Of a stretch of 42,123 nt of DNA, positions 8,509 to 18,536 are shown piece by piece. Positions within the stretch are counted from its first letter, which is position 1, and every line of letters starts with the position of its first letter. The position numbers and the translations under genes were made by a program. The stretch covers positions 1-42,123 of the forward strand of contig NZ_JAHUTT010000033.1 in NCBI RefSeq assembly GCF_019209865.1, read 5' to 3'. The DNA comes from Shewanella sp. NIFS-20-20. GTDB taxonomy: Bacteria > Pseudomonadota > Gammaproteobacteria > Enterobacterales > Shewanellaceae. The notes beneath the pieces were generated by a model. It saw only the letters and a program-made list of their open reading frames with translations, had not been told where the DNA came from and did not search any database.

Positions 8509-9508
8509 GCTGATTAAGCGCTGGCGTTTACGCCCTAGTCCATTGTTCAGCTGCCAAGCCCAAGTATTGCCAAGGTCGCCAGACAATACCTGGGTACTAT
8601 CAAAACTTAACACGCCGACAATGGATTTTTATTTTCGCAGCCGTCGACAGCAGTTACCTGGGTATCATGAGCTTGATGCCAGCATTTTGCCTGCACCAAA
8701 CTCACCTTTGTGGCATAGCCCAAATTCAGTGCTGATTTTAGTGCGTGATGTGCCGCTATCGGTGTTAGAGCGTTTACTGGTATCGCCTAAGCGCCCTGCC
8801 CATATTGTGTGGTTTATGGATGATGATATTCCTGGGGCTGGCGCTGATCCAAGTTTGCCTGATGGCTATCGCCGCCGTTTGGCCAATTGGTATCAGCAAG
8901 CCGCACCTATGTTGCAGCAACTCTGCTGCCAAGTGTGGGTGTCAACCGCTGCGCTCGCGCAAAAATATCAACTAACAAATGATTGGATACTGGCGCCTAA
9001 GCAAATTGTTGCAGAGCAACTGCAATTTATTCGTTGTTTTTATCATGGGTCGAGCAGCCACACTTTGGAGTGGCAATTTATGCAGACTTTGGTCAGTGCT
9101 GTGCAGGCCCGTTATCCTCAACTATCTTTTGAATTAATTGGTGATATACAAGTTAACAAAGGCTTCAGGCATTTACCGAGAGTCAGTATTTTGCACCCCA
9201 TGAGTTGGCCCAATTACCTAGCGTTAATTCAAAGTAGAACCATGGATATTGGCTTGGTGCCATTATTTGATAGCCCATTTAATCGGGCGCGTTCTCATTG
9301 CAAGTTATTAGATATCGCCCGCCAAGGTGCCATAGGCATTTATTCAAGCCGCGTGAGTCATAGTGAGCTTATTGCCAGTAATAATGCGGGACTAGTGGTT
9401 GGTGATAGCGTAGAGGAGTGGCTTCATGCAATTGATGTGGCGATCAATGCTGATAGACGTGTGATCCATCAACATTCCCTAAATTTAATTAATACCCTCG
9501 ATACCTAA
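8498..9508 (+). CDS. GT4-like glycosyltransferase
   Basis: 336-residue protein whose C-terminal half has a GT-B donor-domain look: FELIGDIQV, then MDIGLVPLFDSPFNRARSHCKLLDIARQGAIGIYSS, the pattern seen where GT4-type enzymes bind the nucleotide sugar. An N-terminal half contains VWFMDDDIPG and VWVSTAALA, matching acceptor-domain strands. The classical EX7E motif is not obvious, so it is a divergent member. The ATG at 8498 follows GGGGGAG (8484-8490), an unusually strong ribosome site inside the end of the P-loop gene. It is the fifth gene of the run beginning at galU. Confidence 0.65.
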   Translation: MITRLIKRWRLRPSPLFSCQAQVLPRSPDNTWVLSKLNTPTMDFYFRSRRQQLPGYHELDASILPAPNSPLWHSPNSVLILVRDVPLSVLERLLVSPKRPAHIVWFMDDDIPGAGADPSLPDGYRRRLANWYQQAAPMLQQLCCQVWVSTAALAQKYQLTNDWILAPKQIVAEQLQFIRCFYHGSSSHTLEWQFMQTLVSAVQARYPQLSFELIGDIQVNKGFRHLPRVSILHPMSWPNYLALIQSRTMDIGLVPLFDSPFNRARSHCKLLDIARQGAIGIYSSRVSHSELIASNNAGLVVGDSVEEWLHAIDVAINADRRVIHQHSLNLINTLDT

Positions 9509-9547
9509 TCTTTCGGCCTTAGGCCATCAATCGAAAATAATAACAAT

Positions 9548-10315
9548 ATGACCATTAAAATAATCATTCCTGCCAAGGTGAACTCGGCGCGCCTGCCTGA
9601 TAGGGCATTGGCTGCATTTTTAAAAGACTCCGAACATGGCAAGCCCATGATCTGGAGTGTGTATCAAACAGCTCTGGCAACGGGCGTCGGTCGCGATAAT
9701 ATTGTGGTGGCTACCGATAGTCTAGATATTGCCATTATGATGCAGGCATCAGGTGTGCAAGTGCGCATGATAAATGCCGATACATCAGACACAAATACAG
9801 TGGCTGATGTGATTGCCACCATGAATTGGTCGCCAGCAACCTTAGTCATCAAAATACCTAGCGATCAGCCGTTGATCACCAGCACTATGATTAATGCAAT
9901 GATTGCGCGCTTGCGGTGTGATAGCGATAGCGTGGTGACCCTTAGCTGCCCATTAGCCTCAGTAAGAGACATGGCTAACCCTAGTGTGGTTAAGGTGGCA
10001 ACAGATGTTAGTGGCCGAGCACTATTTTTTAGTCGCTCGGTGGTGAGCCAGCAACCTAGCGGCGCGCAGCAATTTAATCATCCTGCTGAGTCTAACCCTT
10101 GGCAGCAACACATTGCAGTATTTGGTTACCGTAATGATGTGGCTATGGCCTTAGCCAATGCCCCGATCGCGCCATTAGAACGCTTAGAATATATTGAAGC
10201 GCTGCGAGCATTAAGCCTAGGGTACCGTGTTAATGTTATGCCGCTGCCATTGATTGACGCCAGCGCTACATCAGCAACTGCCCAACAAGTGGTAGCGCTA
10301 GAGCAAACCCGATAG
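9548..10315 (+). CDS. Divergent CMP-Kdo synthetase homologue (KdsB/KpsU-like cytidylyltransferase)
   Basis: 255 residues, KdsB length. The fold markers are clear: IIIPAKVNSARLP (6-18), GKPMIWSVY, NIVVATD, PSVVKV, ALFFSRSVV, HIAVFGYR and PLERLEYIEALRAL. In group-2 capsule loci a KpsU paralogue of KdsB feeds CMP-Kdo to KpsS and KpsC, encoded next here. Several catalytic signatures are altered: PAR is PAK, the HxSGTDR-type block reads DTSDTNT (78-84), the GDEP block is SDQP (106-109; D107 kept), and the C-terminal VDTPEDL region reads roughly ATSATAQQ, without the second metal-binding aspartate. It may use another keto sugar or be weakly active. Alignment was by eye. Confidence 0.72.
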   Translation: MTIKIIIPAKVNSARLPDRALAAFLKDSEHGKPMIWSVYQTALATGVGRDNIVVATDSLDIAIMMQASGVQVRMINADTSDTNTVADVIATMNWSPATLVIKIPSDQPLITSTMINAMIARLRCDSDSVVTLSCPLASVRDMANPSVVKVATDVSGRALFFSRSVVSQQPSGAQQFNHPAESNPWQQHIAVFGYRNDVAMALANAPIAPLERLEYIEALRALSLGYRVNVMPLPLIDASATSATAQQVVALEQTR

Positions 10316-10489
10316 CGCTTGACGGTTAACCACACATATAAAGATCATCATGTTAGCCTTTAGTCCTTGGTTGTTCTCCGCGTTGTCAGTGGTGAATCCG
10401 CTTTTATCAGTCATCTTGCAAAATGCGAAGCCAGAGCGTTGCCCCACTGATCACGTCGAGCGTGGCGTTTATTAGAGTTAGTCATTATT

Positions 10490-10518
10490 CAGTTTTTAAT
10501 TTAAAATAACGTTATAAT
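10490..10518 (+). promoter_or_regulatory. Possible promoter for kpsC-kpsS
   Basis: A perfect TATAAT lies at 10513-10518 in an AT-rich stretch 45 bases before kpsC. A weak -35-like CAGTTT at 10490-10495 sits 17 bases upstream. This would let kpsCS be transcribed separately from the preceding cluster across the 247-base gap. No RfaH/ops element was seen. Confidence 0.4.
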
Positions 10519-10562
10519 GCATTTATTTTAATCAATAAATAACAACGAGTTAAGTCAAATAA

Positions 10563-12611
10563 ATGACGTTTTTAGTAAAATCGTCGGGAATACTTGCCCG
10601 CGCTCCCATTATTAGCACTTGTCTTGAACAGCCCGTCGCTCGCTTTGGTGAACATCCCGTCGACTTCTGCCATGATATTTGTATTGGCTGGGGCTTGAAG
10701 GCCAATAGCCGTCAGTTTAAAGCGCAAGCGCAGGGGTTAGGCGTGCCTTTTTGGCAGCTTGAAGATGGCTTTATTGGCTATATAGGTCACCCAGCCGCTA
10801 AGGGGCGGCAAGTGTCTTTAGTGGCCGATAAACAAGGCATGTATTACGATGCTAACCATCACTCTGATTTGGAGCAGTGTATTGCGACGCCATGTTCGGA
10901 AATTGAGCTGGCCCGCGCTGAAGCGCTGGTGGCTGCGGTAGTTGACGCTGGCATCACTAAATACAATTGTTATCCCCAGGCCAATAGCCATCAAACATTA
11001 CCGAGCTCGCTTAAGGCGATGCTTAATGGTCGTGAGTATGTCTTGCTGGTCGATCAGGTGGCGGGCGATCAATCGGTCGCCGGCGCACTAGCGAGTGATG
11101 ATGATTTTATTGCCATGGTCAGGGCCGCCAAAAGTCGCTACCCAGATGCTTGTTTGTTAGTCCGTACTCACCCAGATACTATCTTTAGTCGAGGCGTTGG
11201 CAAAAAAGTTGGCGCATTAGTTAAGCTCGAGCAGCACCCTGAGTTAGCTAATGTATTGTGGTTTAGCCAAGCGTGTCATCCGCACGCCTTAATTCAGGCG
11301 TGTGCAGCGGTTTTTACCGTGTCATCGCAAATGGGCTTTGAAGCCTTATTGTATCAAAAGCCTGTGCATTGTTTTGGCATGCCGTTTTATGCGGGCTGGG
11401 GACTAACCCATGACAGCAAAACGTGCCCGCGTCGCCAGTTGTTAGCGAGTGCTCACTCTGTCAGTCTTTATCAGTTGGCTCATGCGGCCTTGATTGCCTA
11501 CCCAAAATATTATCATCCAGTGTTAGCCAAGGCGTGTGAGCCCGAAGAAATAATTGAGCTGATTGTTTTGCAGGCCCGCGCGTTGCCGCAATATCAGCAA
11601 CTTTATCTGGTGGGCTTTTCATTTTGGAAGCGTGCCTTTATGGGGGCGTTTTGTGGTGAGTTAGCCCAAACCATTCGTTTTGTGGCTAAACCGCCGTCAT
11701 CGTTACAAGCCAATGAGCAGATGTTAGTGTGGGGCAATCAGTGGCCTGAACTCACCGATGTTATTCGGGTTGAAGACGGCTTTATTCGCTCAAGCGGTTT
11801 AGGTTCTGATTTACGGCGGCCATCGTCATTAGTGGTTGATGATTTAGGCATGTATTTTAATGCTAAACGTAATAACCGCTTACGCGAATTACTTAATTAT
11901 CAACCTTTAACCGAAGCCATGGCAGTGCGAGGCGCGCATTTAGCTGCGAGTTTAGTCGCTAACGACATCACTAAATATAACTTGGCGAGCAAGGTTGCTT
12001 TTCAAGCACCCAACACCAATAAGCCAGTGTTGCTGGTGGTCGGCCAAGTGGATGGTGATGCCTCCCTTACCACTGGCAGCCCTTTTGTGCATAGCAATCA
12101 ATCGCTATTGCATGCGGTGCGCAAAGCCAACCCAGAGGCTTATATTATTTATAAACCTCACCCTGATGTGGTGGCGGGCAATCGTGAAGGGCTATTAAGT
12201 GATGCTTGCCGTCGTGATTGTGTCGATGAAGAAATCACAGAGATTGGCCTTAACCAGCTTTACCCCGTGATTGATGCCTTACACACCATGACCTCACTCA
12301 GTGGCTTTGAAGCCTTGCTGCGCGGGGTCAAAGTAGTGACCTGGGGCCAACCGTTTTATGGCGGTTGGGGGTTAACCCAAGATATGCACCCCCCCCACGA
12401 TCGTTTACGGCCATTAAGCCTTGAACACCTAATTTATATTACCCTAGTGGCTTATCCCAAATATGTGGATTGGGACACTGGGCTTAAGGCAACGCCAGAA
12501 CAATTAATTATAAAAATGGCCCATGCCAAAGCCGATGCCAATCTTAAATCGACATCATGGCAACGCTGGCAGCGTAAGTTGACTTATTTAATGGAAACTC
12601 TCAGAACTTAA
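10563..12611 (+). CDS. kpsC: Capsule polysaccharide beta-Kdo transferase KpsC
   Basis: Membrane-associated cytosolic enzyme that extends the poly-Kdo linker on the lipid anchor of group-2 capsules. 682 residues, the normal KpsC size, made of two homologous beta-Kdo transferase modules. Module 1 (about 1-340) has FWQLEDGFIGYIG (64-75), MYYDANHH, TKYN, RTHPDT and PFYAGWGLT. Module 2 (about 345-682) repeats the set as RVEDGFIRSSGLGSDLRRP, MYFNAKRNN, TKYNL, YKPHPDV and PFYGGWGLTQD. Known KpsC enzymes alternate two Kdo linkages with these modules. Its stop overlaps the start of kpsS by one base (TAATG), so the pair is translationally coupled. Confidence 0.95.
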   Translation: MTFLVKSSGILARAPIISTCLEQPVARFGEHPVDFCHDICIGWGLKANSRQFKAQAQGLGVPFWQLEDGFIGYIGHPAAKGRQVSLVADKQGMYYDANHHSDLEQCIATPCSEIELARAEALVAAVVDAGITKYNCYPQANSHQTLPSSLKAMLNGREYVLLVDQVAGDQSVAGALASDDDFIAMVRAAKSRYPDACLLVRTHPDTIFSRGVGKKVGALVKLEQHPELANVLWFSQACHPHALIQACAAVFTVSSQMGFEALLYQKPVHCFGMPFYAGWGLTHDSKTCPRRQLLASAHSVSLYQLAHAALIAYPKYYHPVLAKACEPEEIIELIVLQARALPQYQQLYLVGFSFWKRAFMGAFCGELAQTIRFVAKPPSSLQANEQMLVWGNQWPELTDVIRVEDGFIRSSGLGSDLRRPSSLVVDDLGMYFNAKRNNRLRELLNYQPLTEAMAVRGAHLAASLVANDITKYNLASKVAFQAPNTNKPVLLVVGQVDGDASLTTGSPFVHSNQSLLHAVRKANPEAYIIYKPHPDVVAGNREGLLSDACRRDCVDEEITEIGLNQLYPVIDALHTMTSLSGFEALLRGVKVVTWGQPFYGGWGLTQDMHPPHDRLRPLSLEHLIYITLVAYPKYVDWDTGLKATPEQLIIKMAHAKADANLKSTSWQRWQRKLTYLMETLRT

Positions 12612-13831
12612 TGAATATTGTGTTATTGCAAGGCCCGCTCGGCCCCATTTTTCAAACCTTAGCTAATCAGCTGATTGCTGATGGCCATAAAGTATTTAAG
12701 ATTTGTTTTAATGGCGGCGATGAATGCTGGTCGTCAAATGCTGAGCAAATCCGTTTTCGGCAACATAGCTCAACCTGGCAGGCTTTTTTTAGCCAGTTTT
12801 GTCATGAACAGCAAATTGACAAGGTGATTTGTTATGGCGATTGCCGCTTTTACCACCGCATTGCCGCAAAGGTATGTAAGCGCCAGCAGCGTCAGTTTTG
12901 GGCGTTAGAAGAAGGTTATTTACGCCCAGATTACATCACGTTTGAGCAAGGAGGCGTCAATGCTAATAGTCCTCTGTATCGCCAGCGTAATCATTTGGTG
13001 TTGCCGCAGACTTATCCAGCATATCAGCATCCTTTTGTGGCGGGTAAAACTTTTGGCAAACGCGCGTGGTTTGCTTGTCGTCAGCATATTAATCGCCTGC
13101 TTGCGAGCTTGCGCTACCCACATTATGTTAATCATAGGCCATGGCGTATCGATCAAGAGGCTCTGGGGTGGGTGAAGGGTGCATTGATAAAGCTCAAACA
13201 TAAAGCCCCTGATGCACGATTACTGGCAGGACTTAAGGCCCATAACAAAGGCCGACTATTTTTATTGCCTTTGCAAGTGTCGGAAGACTTTCAAATTCGC
13301 GATCACGCTAACTACAAAGACATCAATAGCGTTATTACTGATGTCGTCACTTCGTTTGCCAAGCATGCCGATAGTCGCGACAGTTTACTGATCAAGCATC
13401 ACCCGATGGATCGTGGCTTTGTGGACTATCAAAAATTGATCCATAGTTTACGCAAGCAATACCAGTTAGGTGAGCGCCTAAGTTATGGTTATGAACTGCC
13501 TTTGCCTGAGATTTATCCGTTATTAAAAGGGGTGGTGACAGTAAATAGTACCGTCGGTTTGTCGGCATTATTGCACCATGTTCCCGTGAAGTGCTTGGGT
13601 AAAGCCTTGTATGATATTAAAGGGCTTACTAGCGCCATGAGCTTAGCGCAATTTTGGCATAACCCGAGCGCGGTTGATCATCAGCGCTTTGAGTATTTAC
13701 GCCAAGCATTGCTATGGCAAACTCAAATCAATGCCAGCTTTTATGCCGACTTACCCCATGCCGCGCGCCGTATTATTGAGCGCGTGACTGAGGTCAGTGA
13801 ACAAGCTGAGCTACTCAAAAAAGCAAGTTAA
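12611..13831 (+). CDS. kpsS: Capsule polysaccharide linker protein KpsS (first Kdo transferase)
   Basis: 406-residue partner of KpsC. KpsS adds the first beta-Kdo to lyso-phosphatidylglycerol to start the capsule linker at the inner membrane. Family features seen are the N-terminal LLQGPLGPIFQTLA (5-18), WALEEGYLRPDYITFEQGGV (97-116), LLIKHHPMDRG (about 258-268) and VNSTVGLSALLHHVPVKCLG with YDIKGLT near 310-340. It starts at the ATG overlapping the kpsC stop. Its last four bases overlap the stop of the convergent PagL-like gene. No transporter genes (kpsM, kpsT, kpsE, kpsD) follow, so they must lie elsewhere, perhaps beyond the left IS. Confidence 0.92.
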   Translation: MNIVLLQGPLGPIFQTLANQLIADGHKVFKICFNGGDECWSSNAEQIRFRQHSSTWQAFFSQFCHEQQIDKVICYGDCRFYHRIAAKVCKRQQRQFWALEEGYLRPDYITFEQGGVNANSPLYRQRNHLVLPQTYPAYQHPFVAGKTFGKRAWFACRQHINRLLASLRYPHYVNHRPWRIDQEALGWVKGALIKLKHKAPDARLLAGLKAHNKGRLFLLPLQVSEDFQIRDHANYKDINSVITDVVTSFAKHADSRDSLLIKHHPMDRGFVDYQKLIHSLRKQYQLGERLSYGYELPLPEIYPLLKGVVTVNSTVGLSALLHHVPVKCLGKALYDIKGLTSAMSLAQFWHNPSAVDHQRFEYLRQALLWQTQINASFYADLPHAARRIIERVTEVSEQAELLKKAS

Positions 13832-14352
13832 AAAGCCCACTTAATGCCAATATTATGGCTATTTAAGGCGGGGTTATAATGGTAGCGATTGCCGTTAGAC
13901 ATGTGTCCATAACGGTAAAACACTCCGAGGTGTGGAGTTAGCCGGTATCCGGCTTCTATTCCATAGGTAAATTGAACCTCGCCGCCGTAATGCTTGGTGT
14001 AGCGCTGGTGCTCTCCATAAATCACTTTATCCATCCACACTACCCCAATTGGAATTTGCAGCCACAGCCCCCCTTGGTGGTAGCGCGCAAATGCTCCGCC
14101 GCCTAAGCGGGTTCCTGACTCATCATCCACGCTCAAATGGCCTAGTTTGCCACTGATCCCGAATGCCCATTGATCGCTATTGGTTGCCCATAGCTTACGC
14201 TCGTAGACTACATCTATACTCGCAATGCGCTTATTTTGACTGGTGGTAGGCTGGCCATAACTCAGGCTTAAGTCATTATCATTGGCCCAACCGTTAACGA
14301 TAACGCTGACTAACAGTAGTGACAACAGGTTGATAGGCATCCTTTTTTGCAT
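13828..14352 (-). CDS. PagL-like outer-membrane beta-barrel (lipid A 3-O-deacylase family)
   Basis: 174 residues with a signal peptide (MQKRMPINLL...VNGWA, cleavage likely near 23) and a C-terminal aromatic ending KWAF, typical of an outer-membrane barrel. The C-terminal FYRYGHMSNGNRY matches the PagL signature HxSN: H150 and S152 correspond to the catalytic His and Ser. The expected Glu about 14 residues after the His is N164, so the triad is incomplete unless the spacing differs. PagL removes a 3-O-acyl chain from lipid A. The ATG at 14352 is chosen for AAGGAG at 7 bases; a reading from 14391 adds 13 residues and is less likely. It converges on kpsS with a 4-base overlap. Confidence 0.7.
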   Translation of the reverse strand: MQKRMPINLLSLLLVSVIVNGWANDNDLSLSYGQPTTSQNKRIASIDVVYERKLWATNSDQWAFGISGKLGHLSVDDESGTRLGGGAFARYHQGGLWLQIPIGVVWMDKVIYGEHQRYTKHYGGEVQFTYGIEAGYRLTPHLGVFYRYGHMSNGNRYHYNPALNSHNIGIKWAF

Positions 14353-14771
14353 CAGCAATCTCCTTGGTTTCAAAGCCGACTCCCTAGCCAATGAATGGGA
14401 TGAATGTGGCCACCTGTTTTAACCTTAGTTGAGGAATCAACAGTTTGAGGCGCAAAGATCTAAGGCGACATAAAATTTGCGAAATTAACTCAACAGATAA
14501 CCTATTGCTGGTGCATATCGCTATCAATCGTTGGTTGATTTGGTGAGATTGGCTGCGCGCTGGCGTTAAATCAACGTAAATGATGGTTGGTTGTCGAGGG
14601 GGAAAGAATTTATCGGCATTTTAGAAGAATTTTTGTTGAGCTGCTAAACTTAACTAATTGATATTTTTTATTGTTAGTCTGTTCCAGTGGTTATAACGTG
14701 AAGTTCGCATCTCCAATGGATGTTGACTGGTTTTACTGGGCCGTGAGACTCAGTTGATGAAGGGATTATTA
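14353..14771. other. Divergent intergenic region, no gene seen
   Basis: The 419 bases separate the minus-strand barrel gene from the plus-strand HDOD gene and must hold both promoters. The stretch is AT-rich around 14620-14680. I could not fix convincing -35/-10 pairs or operators. No small ORF with a good ribosome site was found. Confidence 0.5.
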
Positions 14772-15917
14772 GTGACCGAAACACTTGCAAAAACCGCGAG
14801 CCCTGTTGATGTGAGCGAGGTTGAACATCGATTCTATTACCAACTTATTGTTGGGAAACAGAAACAGGAAGATATGCTTGATGGCATGGACGCCGACGTG
14901 GAAGCCGATGCGTTTAAACTCGATATTGAGCGCGAAGCGGTATTTGATCGCTTAGAAAAAAAGAAAGAGGCTCGCCGGGTCTTTGAAGACGTCTCTGGTC
15001 AGTTAGTCTACACCCTGATTCAATCCATCATGTTTCGTCTTGATGATCCCTTAGAAATCCTCAAGCATGCCGGACTGACCAGCAAACAACTGAGTTTAAT
15101 GGAATTACTTCAAGGCGATAATGCCGAGTTACCGAAATTACGACCTTATATTGAAAAAATGGACTGGCTCAGTAAAGAGCTAGTCAATATGGTCAATAGT
15201 CCGAGTTTTCGCCACCGTAAACCGCAACGGGCTTCAGACATTCGTGTCAAAGATCTCAAATTGGTACTTAACTTTATTGGCATTGAAAACTTGCAAGTGT
15301 TGGTGCCGTATTTATGTATTCGTACCTGGTTACCCACGGGGCGTGCCAATATGTTGTGGACCACCCGCAAGTTGTGGCGCTATATGTTAGTGACGGCCAC
15401 GGCGTCACAAATTTTAGCCAAGGAAGAGGGCATCGATGGGGCGTTTGTGTATACCTGTTCTTTGTTGTCTCAACTGGGAACCTCAGCGATCTTAAGCAAT
15501 AGCTCAATGATTTTTGATGGCATTTGGGGCCACTGGTTACGGGAAGCCAATCAAAGTCGTGATAAAGAAATTTATGATGCGGTGATTGCCACCGAGTTTC
15601 CTGCTGAAGCTGTGTATCAACAAGTATTAGATCGCGCTATGTCGCTCAACTGGGAGTTGCTGAGTTTATTAGAATTTGAAGAGAGCCAATTCACTCAAGT
15701 ACTCAAGGAATTAGCCGAAACACATACTTATGCAGGTTTGTCGCCGCAGGCGGCGGTGATCGCCCGAGCCAGCTGTTTTGCTAAAGTCATGCTCCTAAAA
15801 GAAATGCGCCAAATTAGCGACGAAGAAAAACACGCAATGTATCAGCAATATGAGCTGTCGACAGCGGAATTAGCCTTGTTAAATCAGCAAAACTTCAGAA
15901 AACTAGAGATTATGTAA
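14772..15917 (+). CDS. HDOD-domain signalling protein
   Basis: A 381-residue cytosolic protein with the helical HDOD fold, a degenerate HD-related domain found in bacterial signal-transduction proteins. The HDOD region spans about 65-280: LVYTLIQSIMFRLDD..., VNMVNSPSFRHR (the ...NSxxF block), DIRVKDLKLVLNFIGIENLQVLV, and AFVYTCSLLSQLGTSAIL. No receiver or GGDEF domain is fused. I favour GTG 14772 because AAGGGA (14760-14765) lies 6 bases upstream; TTG 14754 and ATG 14757 are alternatives without a good site. It stands alone and is followed by a strong terminator. The biological target is unknown. Confidence 0.75.
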   Translation: MTETLAKTASPVDVSEVEHRFYYQLIVGKQKQEDMLDGMDADVEADAFKLDIEREAVFDRLEKKKEARRVFEDVSGQLVYTLIQSIMFRLDDPLEILKHAGLTSKQLSLMELLQGDNAELPKLRPYIEKMDWLSKELVNMVNSPSFRHRKPQRASDIRVKDLKLVLNFIGIENLQVLVPYLCIRTWLPTGRANMLWTTRKLWRYMLVTATASQILAKEEGIDGAFVYTCSLLSQLGTSAILSNSSMIFDGIWGHWLREANQSRDKEIYDAVIATEFPAEAVYQQVLDRAMSLNWELLSLLEFEESQFTQVLKELAETHTYAGLSPQAAVIARASCFAKVMLLKEMRQISDEEKHAMYQQYELSTAELALLNQQNFRKLEIM

Positions 15918-15965
15918 TCAGTATTGCATTGTATTTTTATGCTATTTAGGTGCATAGTTAACAAA

Positions 15966-15988
15966 GAGGGCCTTTAGGCCTTTTTTTT
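15966..15988 (+). terminator. Rho-independent terminator after the HDOD gene
   Basis: GGGCCTTTAGGCC forms a short GC-rich hairpin (GGCCT/AGGCC) followed directly by eight T residues at 15981-15988, 50 bases after the HDOD stop. Confidence 0.85.
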
Positions 15989-15989
15989 A

Positions 15990-16003
15990 TGACTAAATAT
16001 GCT
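15990..16003. promoter_or_regulatory. Candidate ArgR box upstream of astC
   Basis: TGACTAAATATGCT matches the ARG box consensus TGAATWWWWATTCA at 11 of 14 positions. A weaker candidate, AGTATCTTTATGCA, lies at 16042-16055 (10 of 14). ArgR control of arginine genes is well established in gammaproteobacteria. The remaining ~230 bases of the 15918-16231 gap, apart from the terminator, show nothing else I can name. Confidence 0.35.
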
Positions 16004-16174
16004 GGGAGAAGATGGATTTATGCTAGTTAGCATCAAAAGTTAGTATCTTTATGCATCTCTGTGATGGGGCTGTTAACCGATTATTGTTAAAAACTGGTAT
16101 TTCGGTCACAATTTAGCTAATAATGGTTGGTATATAGAGTAGCAGCACCAAAAACCAAGCAGATAAATTATTAA

Positions 16175-17449
<1,275 letters not shown>

Positions 17450-17460
17450 TTTTGGTCATG

Positions 17461-17484
17461 AAAAGGCGCCAATCGGCGCCTTTT
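17461..17484 (+). terminator. Strong hairpin between astC and astA
   Basis: AAAAGGCGCC and GGCGCCTTTT form a perfect 10-bp stem with the loop AATC. It ends in four T residues and sits in the 51-base gap before astA, with the astA ribosome site AGGAGA starting at 17490. It could attenuate or stabilise rather than stop transcription fully. Confidence 0.7.
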
Positions 17485-17500
17485 ATTTCAGGAGACCATT

Positions 17501-18526
17501 ATGCTGGTCATACGCCCAATTCGTGAAAGTGATTTTGACGCGCTCAAGCAAATTGCCATCGATTCAGGTCATGGATTCACTTCTTTACCTGTGAATGATG
17601 CACTGCTGCGCAGTAAAATTGCGCGTTCAGAAGCCTCATTCATTAAAGATGTCTCTACGCCCAAAGATGAAGGGTATTTGTTGGTATTAGAAGATACCGA
17701 TAGCCAAGAGGTGGTTGGAACCTGTGCCTTAGAGGCCGCGGTGGGCATGGAAGATGCCTTTTACCATTATCGCCTCGGCACTGAAGTGTACCATTCAGAA
17801 CAAATCGAAGTGCGCAATGAGGTTGAAACCCTCACCTTGTGCCACGACTACACGGGTGCTGCCGAACTGTGTACCTTGTTTTTGCGAGATAGTTACCGCA
17901 AGGGTAACAATGGCCGCACCTTATCTCGTTGCCGTTTTTTGTTTTTAGCCCAGCACAGCCAGCGTTTTGGTGAGCGAGTGATCGCTGAAATGCGTGGGGT
18001 ATCTGATGAACACGGCCAATCGCCCTTTTATGGTTGGTTACAAAAAAACTTTTTAGGCATAGATTTTGTGTACGCCGATTACTTATCGGGTGTGGGGCAA
18101 AAAGGGTTTATGGCTGAAATGATGCCAAGAAACCCTATCTATGTGGCGTTGCTACCGCCAGAAGCGCAAGAAGTCATTGGTGAGGTCCATGCCAATACTC
18201 GCCCTGCCGTGCGTTTGTTGCATGCCGAAGGGTTTCGCTGCCGCGGTTATGTCGATATTTTTGATGGTGGGCCAACGGTGGAGTGCCATCTGCCCGACAT
18301 CCGCGCCGTGCGCGAGAGTCGACTATTAACCGTCAGCATTGGTGAAATGCCTCCGTCAGATAGCGCCAAAAGTTACATTGTAGCTAACACTCAATTGGCG
18401 GATTTTAGAGCCTGTGAAGCGCAATTATGTTTGCAGGAAGATATTCATTCTGTGGTGATCCCTGCCGAGCTTGCGAGTGCGTTAATGCTGCAAAACGGTG
18501 AGCAGATCCGCGTAATAGCCATGTAG
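17501..18526 (+). CDS. astA: Arginine N-succinyltransferase
   Basis: First enzyme of the arginine succinyltransferase pathway: succinyl-CoA plus arginine gives N2-succinylarginine, in the cytosol. 341 residues, normal for AstA, with the typical start [15 protein letters not shown]. It also has [55 protein letters not shown] and [14 protein letters not shown] blocks. AGGAGA at 17490-17495 gives clear translation initiation. It lies between astC and astD as in other ast operons. No astB or astE is in this window. Confidence 0.96.
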   Translation: MLVIRPIRESDFDALKQIAIDSGHGFTSLPVNDALLRSKIARSEASFIKDVSTPKDEGYLLVLEDTDSQEVVGTCALEAAVGMEDAFYHYRLGTEVYHSEQIEVRNEVETLTLCHDYTGAAELCTLFLRDSYRKGNNGRTLSRCRFLFLAQHSQRFGERVIAEMRGVSDEHGQSPFYGWLQKNFLGIDFVYADYLSGVGQKGFMAEMMPRNPIYVALLPPEAQEVIGEVHANTRPAVRLLHAEGFRCRGYVDIFDGGPTVECHLPDIRAVRESRLLTVSIGEMPPSDSAKSYIVANTQLADFRACEAQLCLQEDIHSVVIPAELASALMLQNGEQIRVIAM

Positions 18527-18536
18527 GAAAATAATA

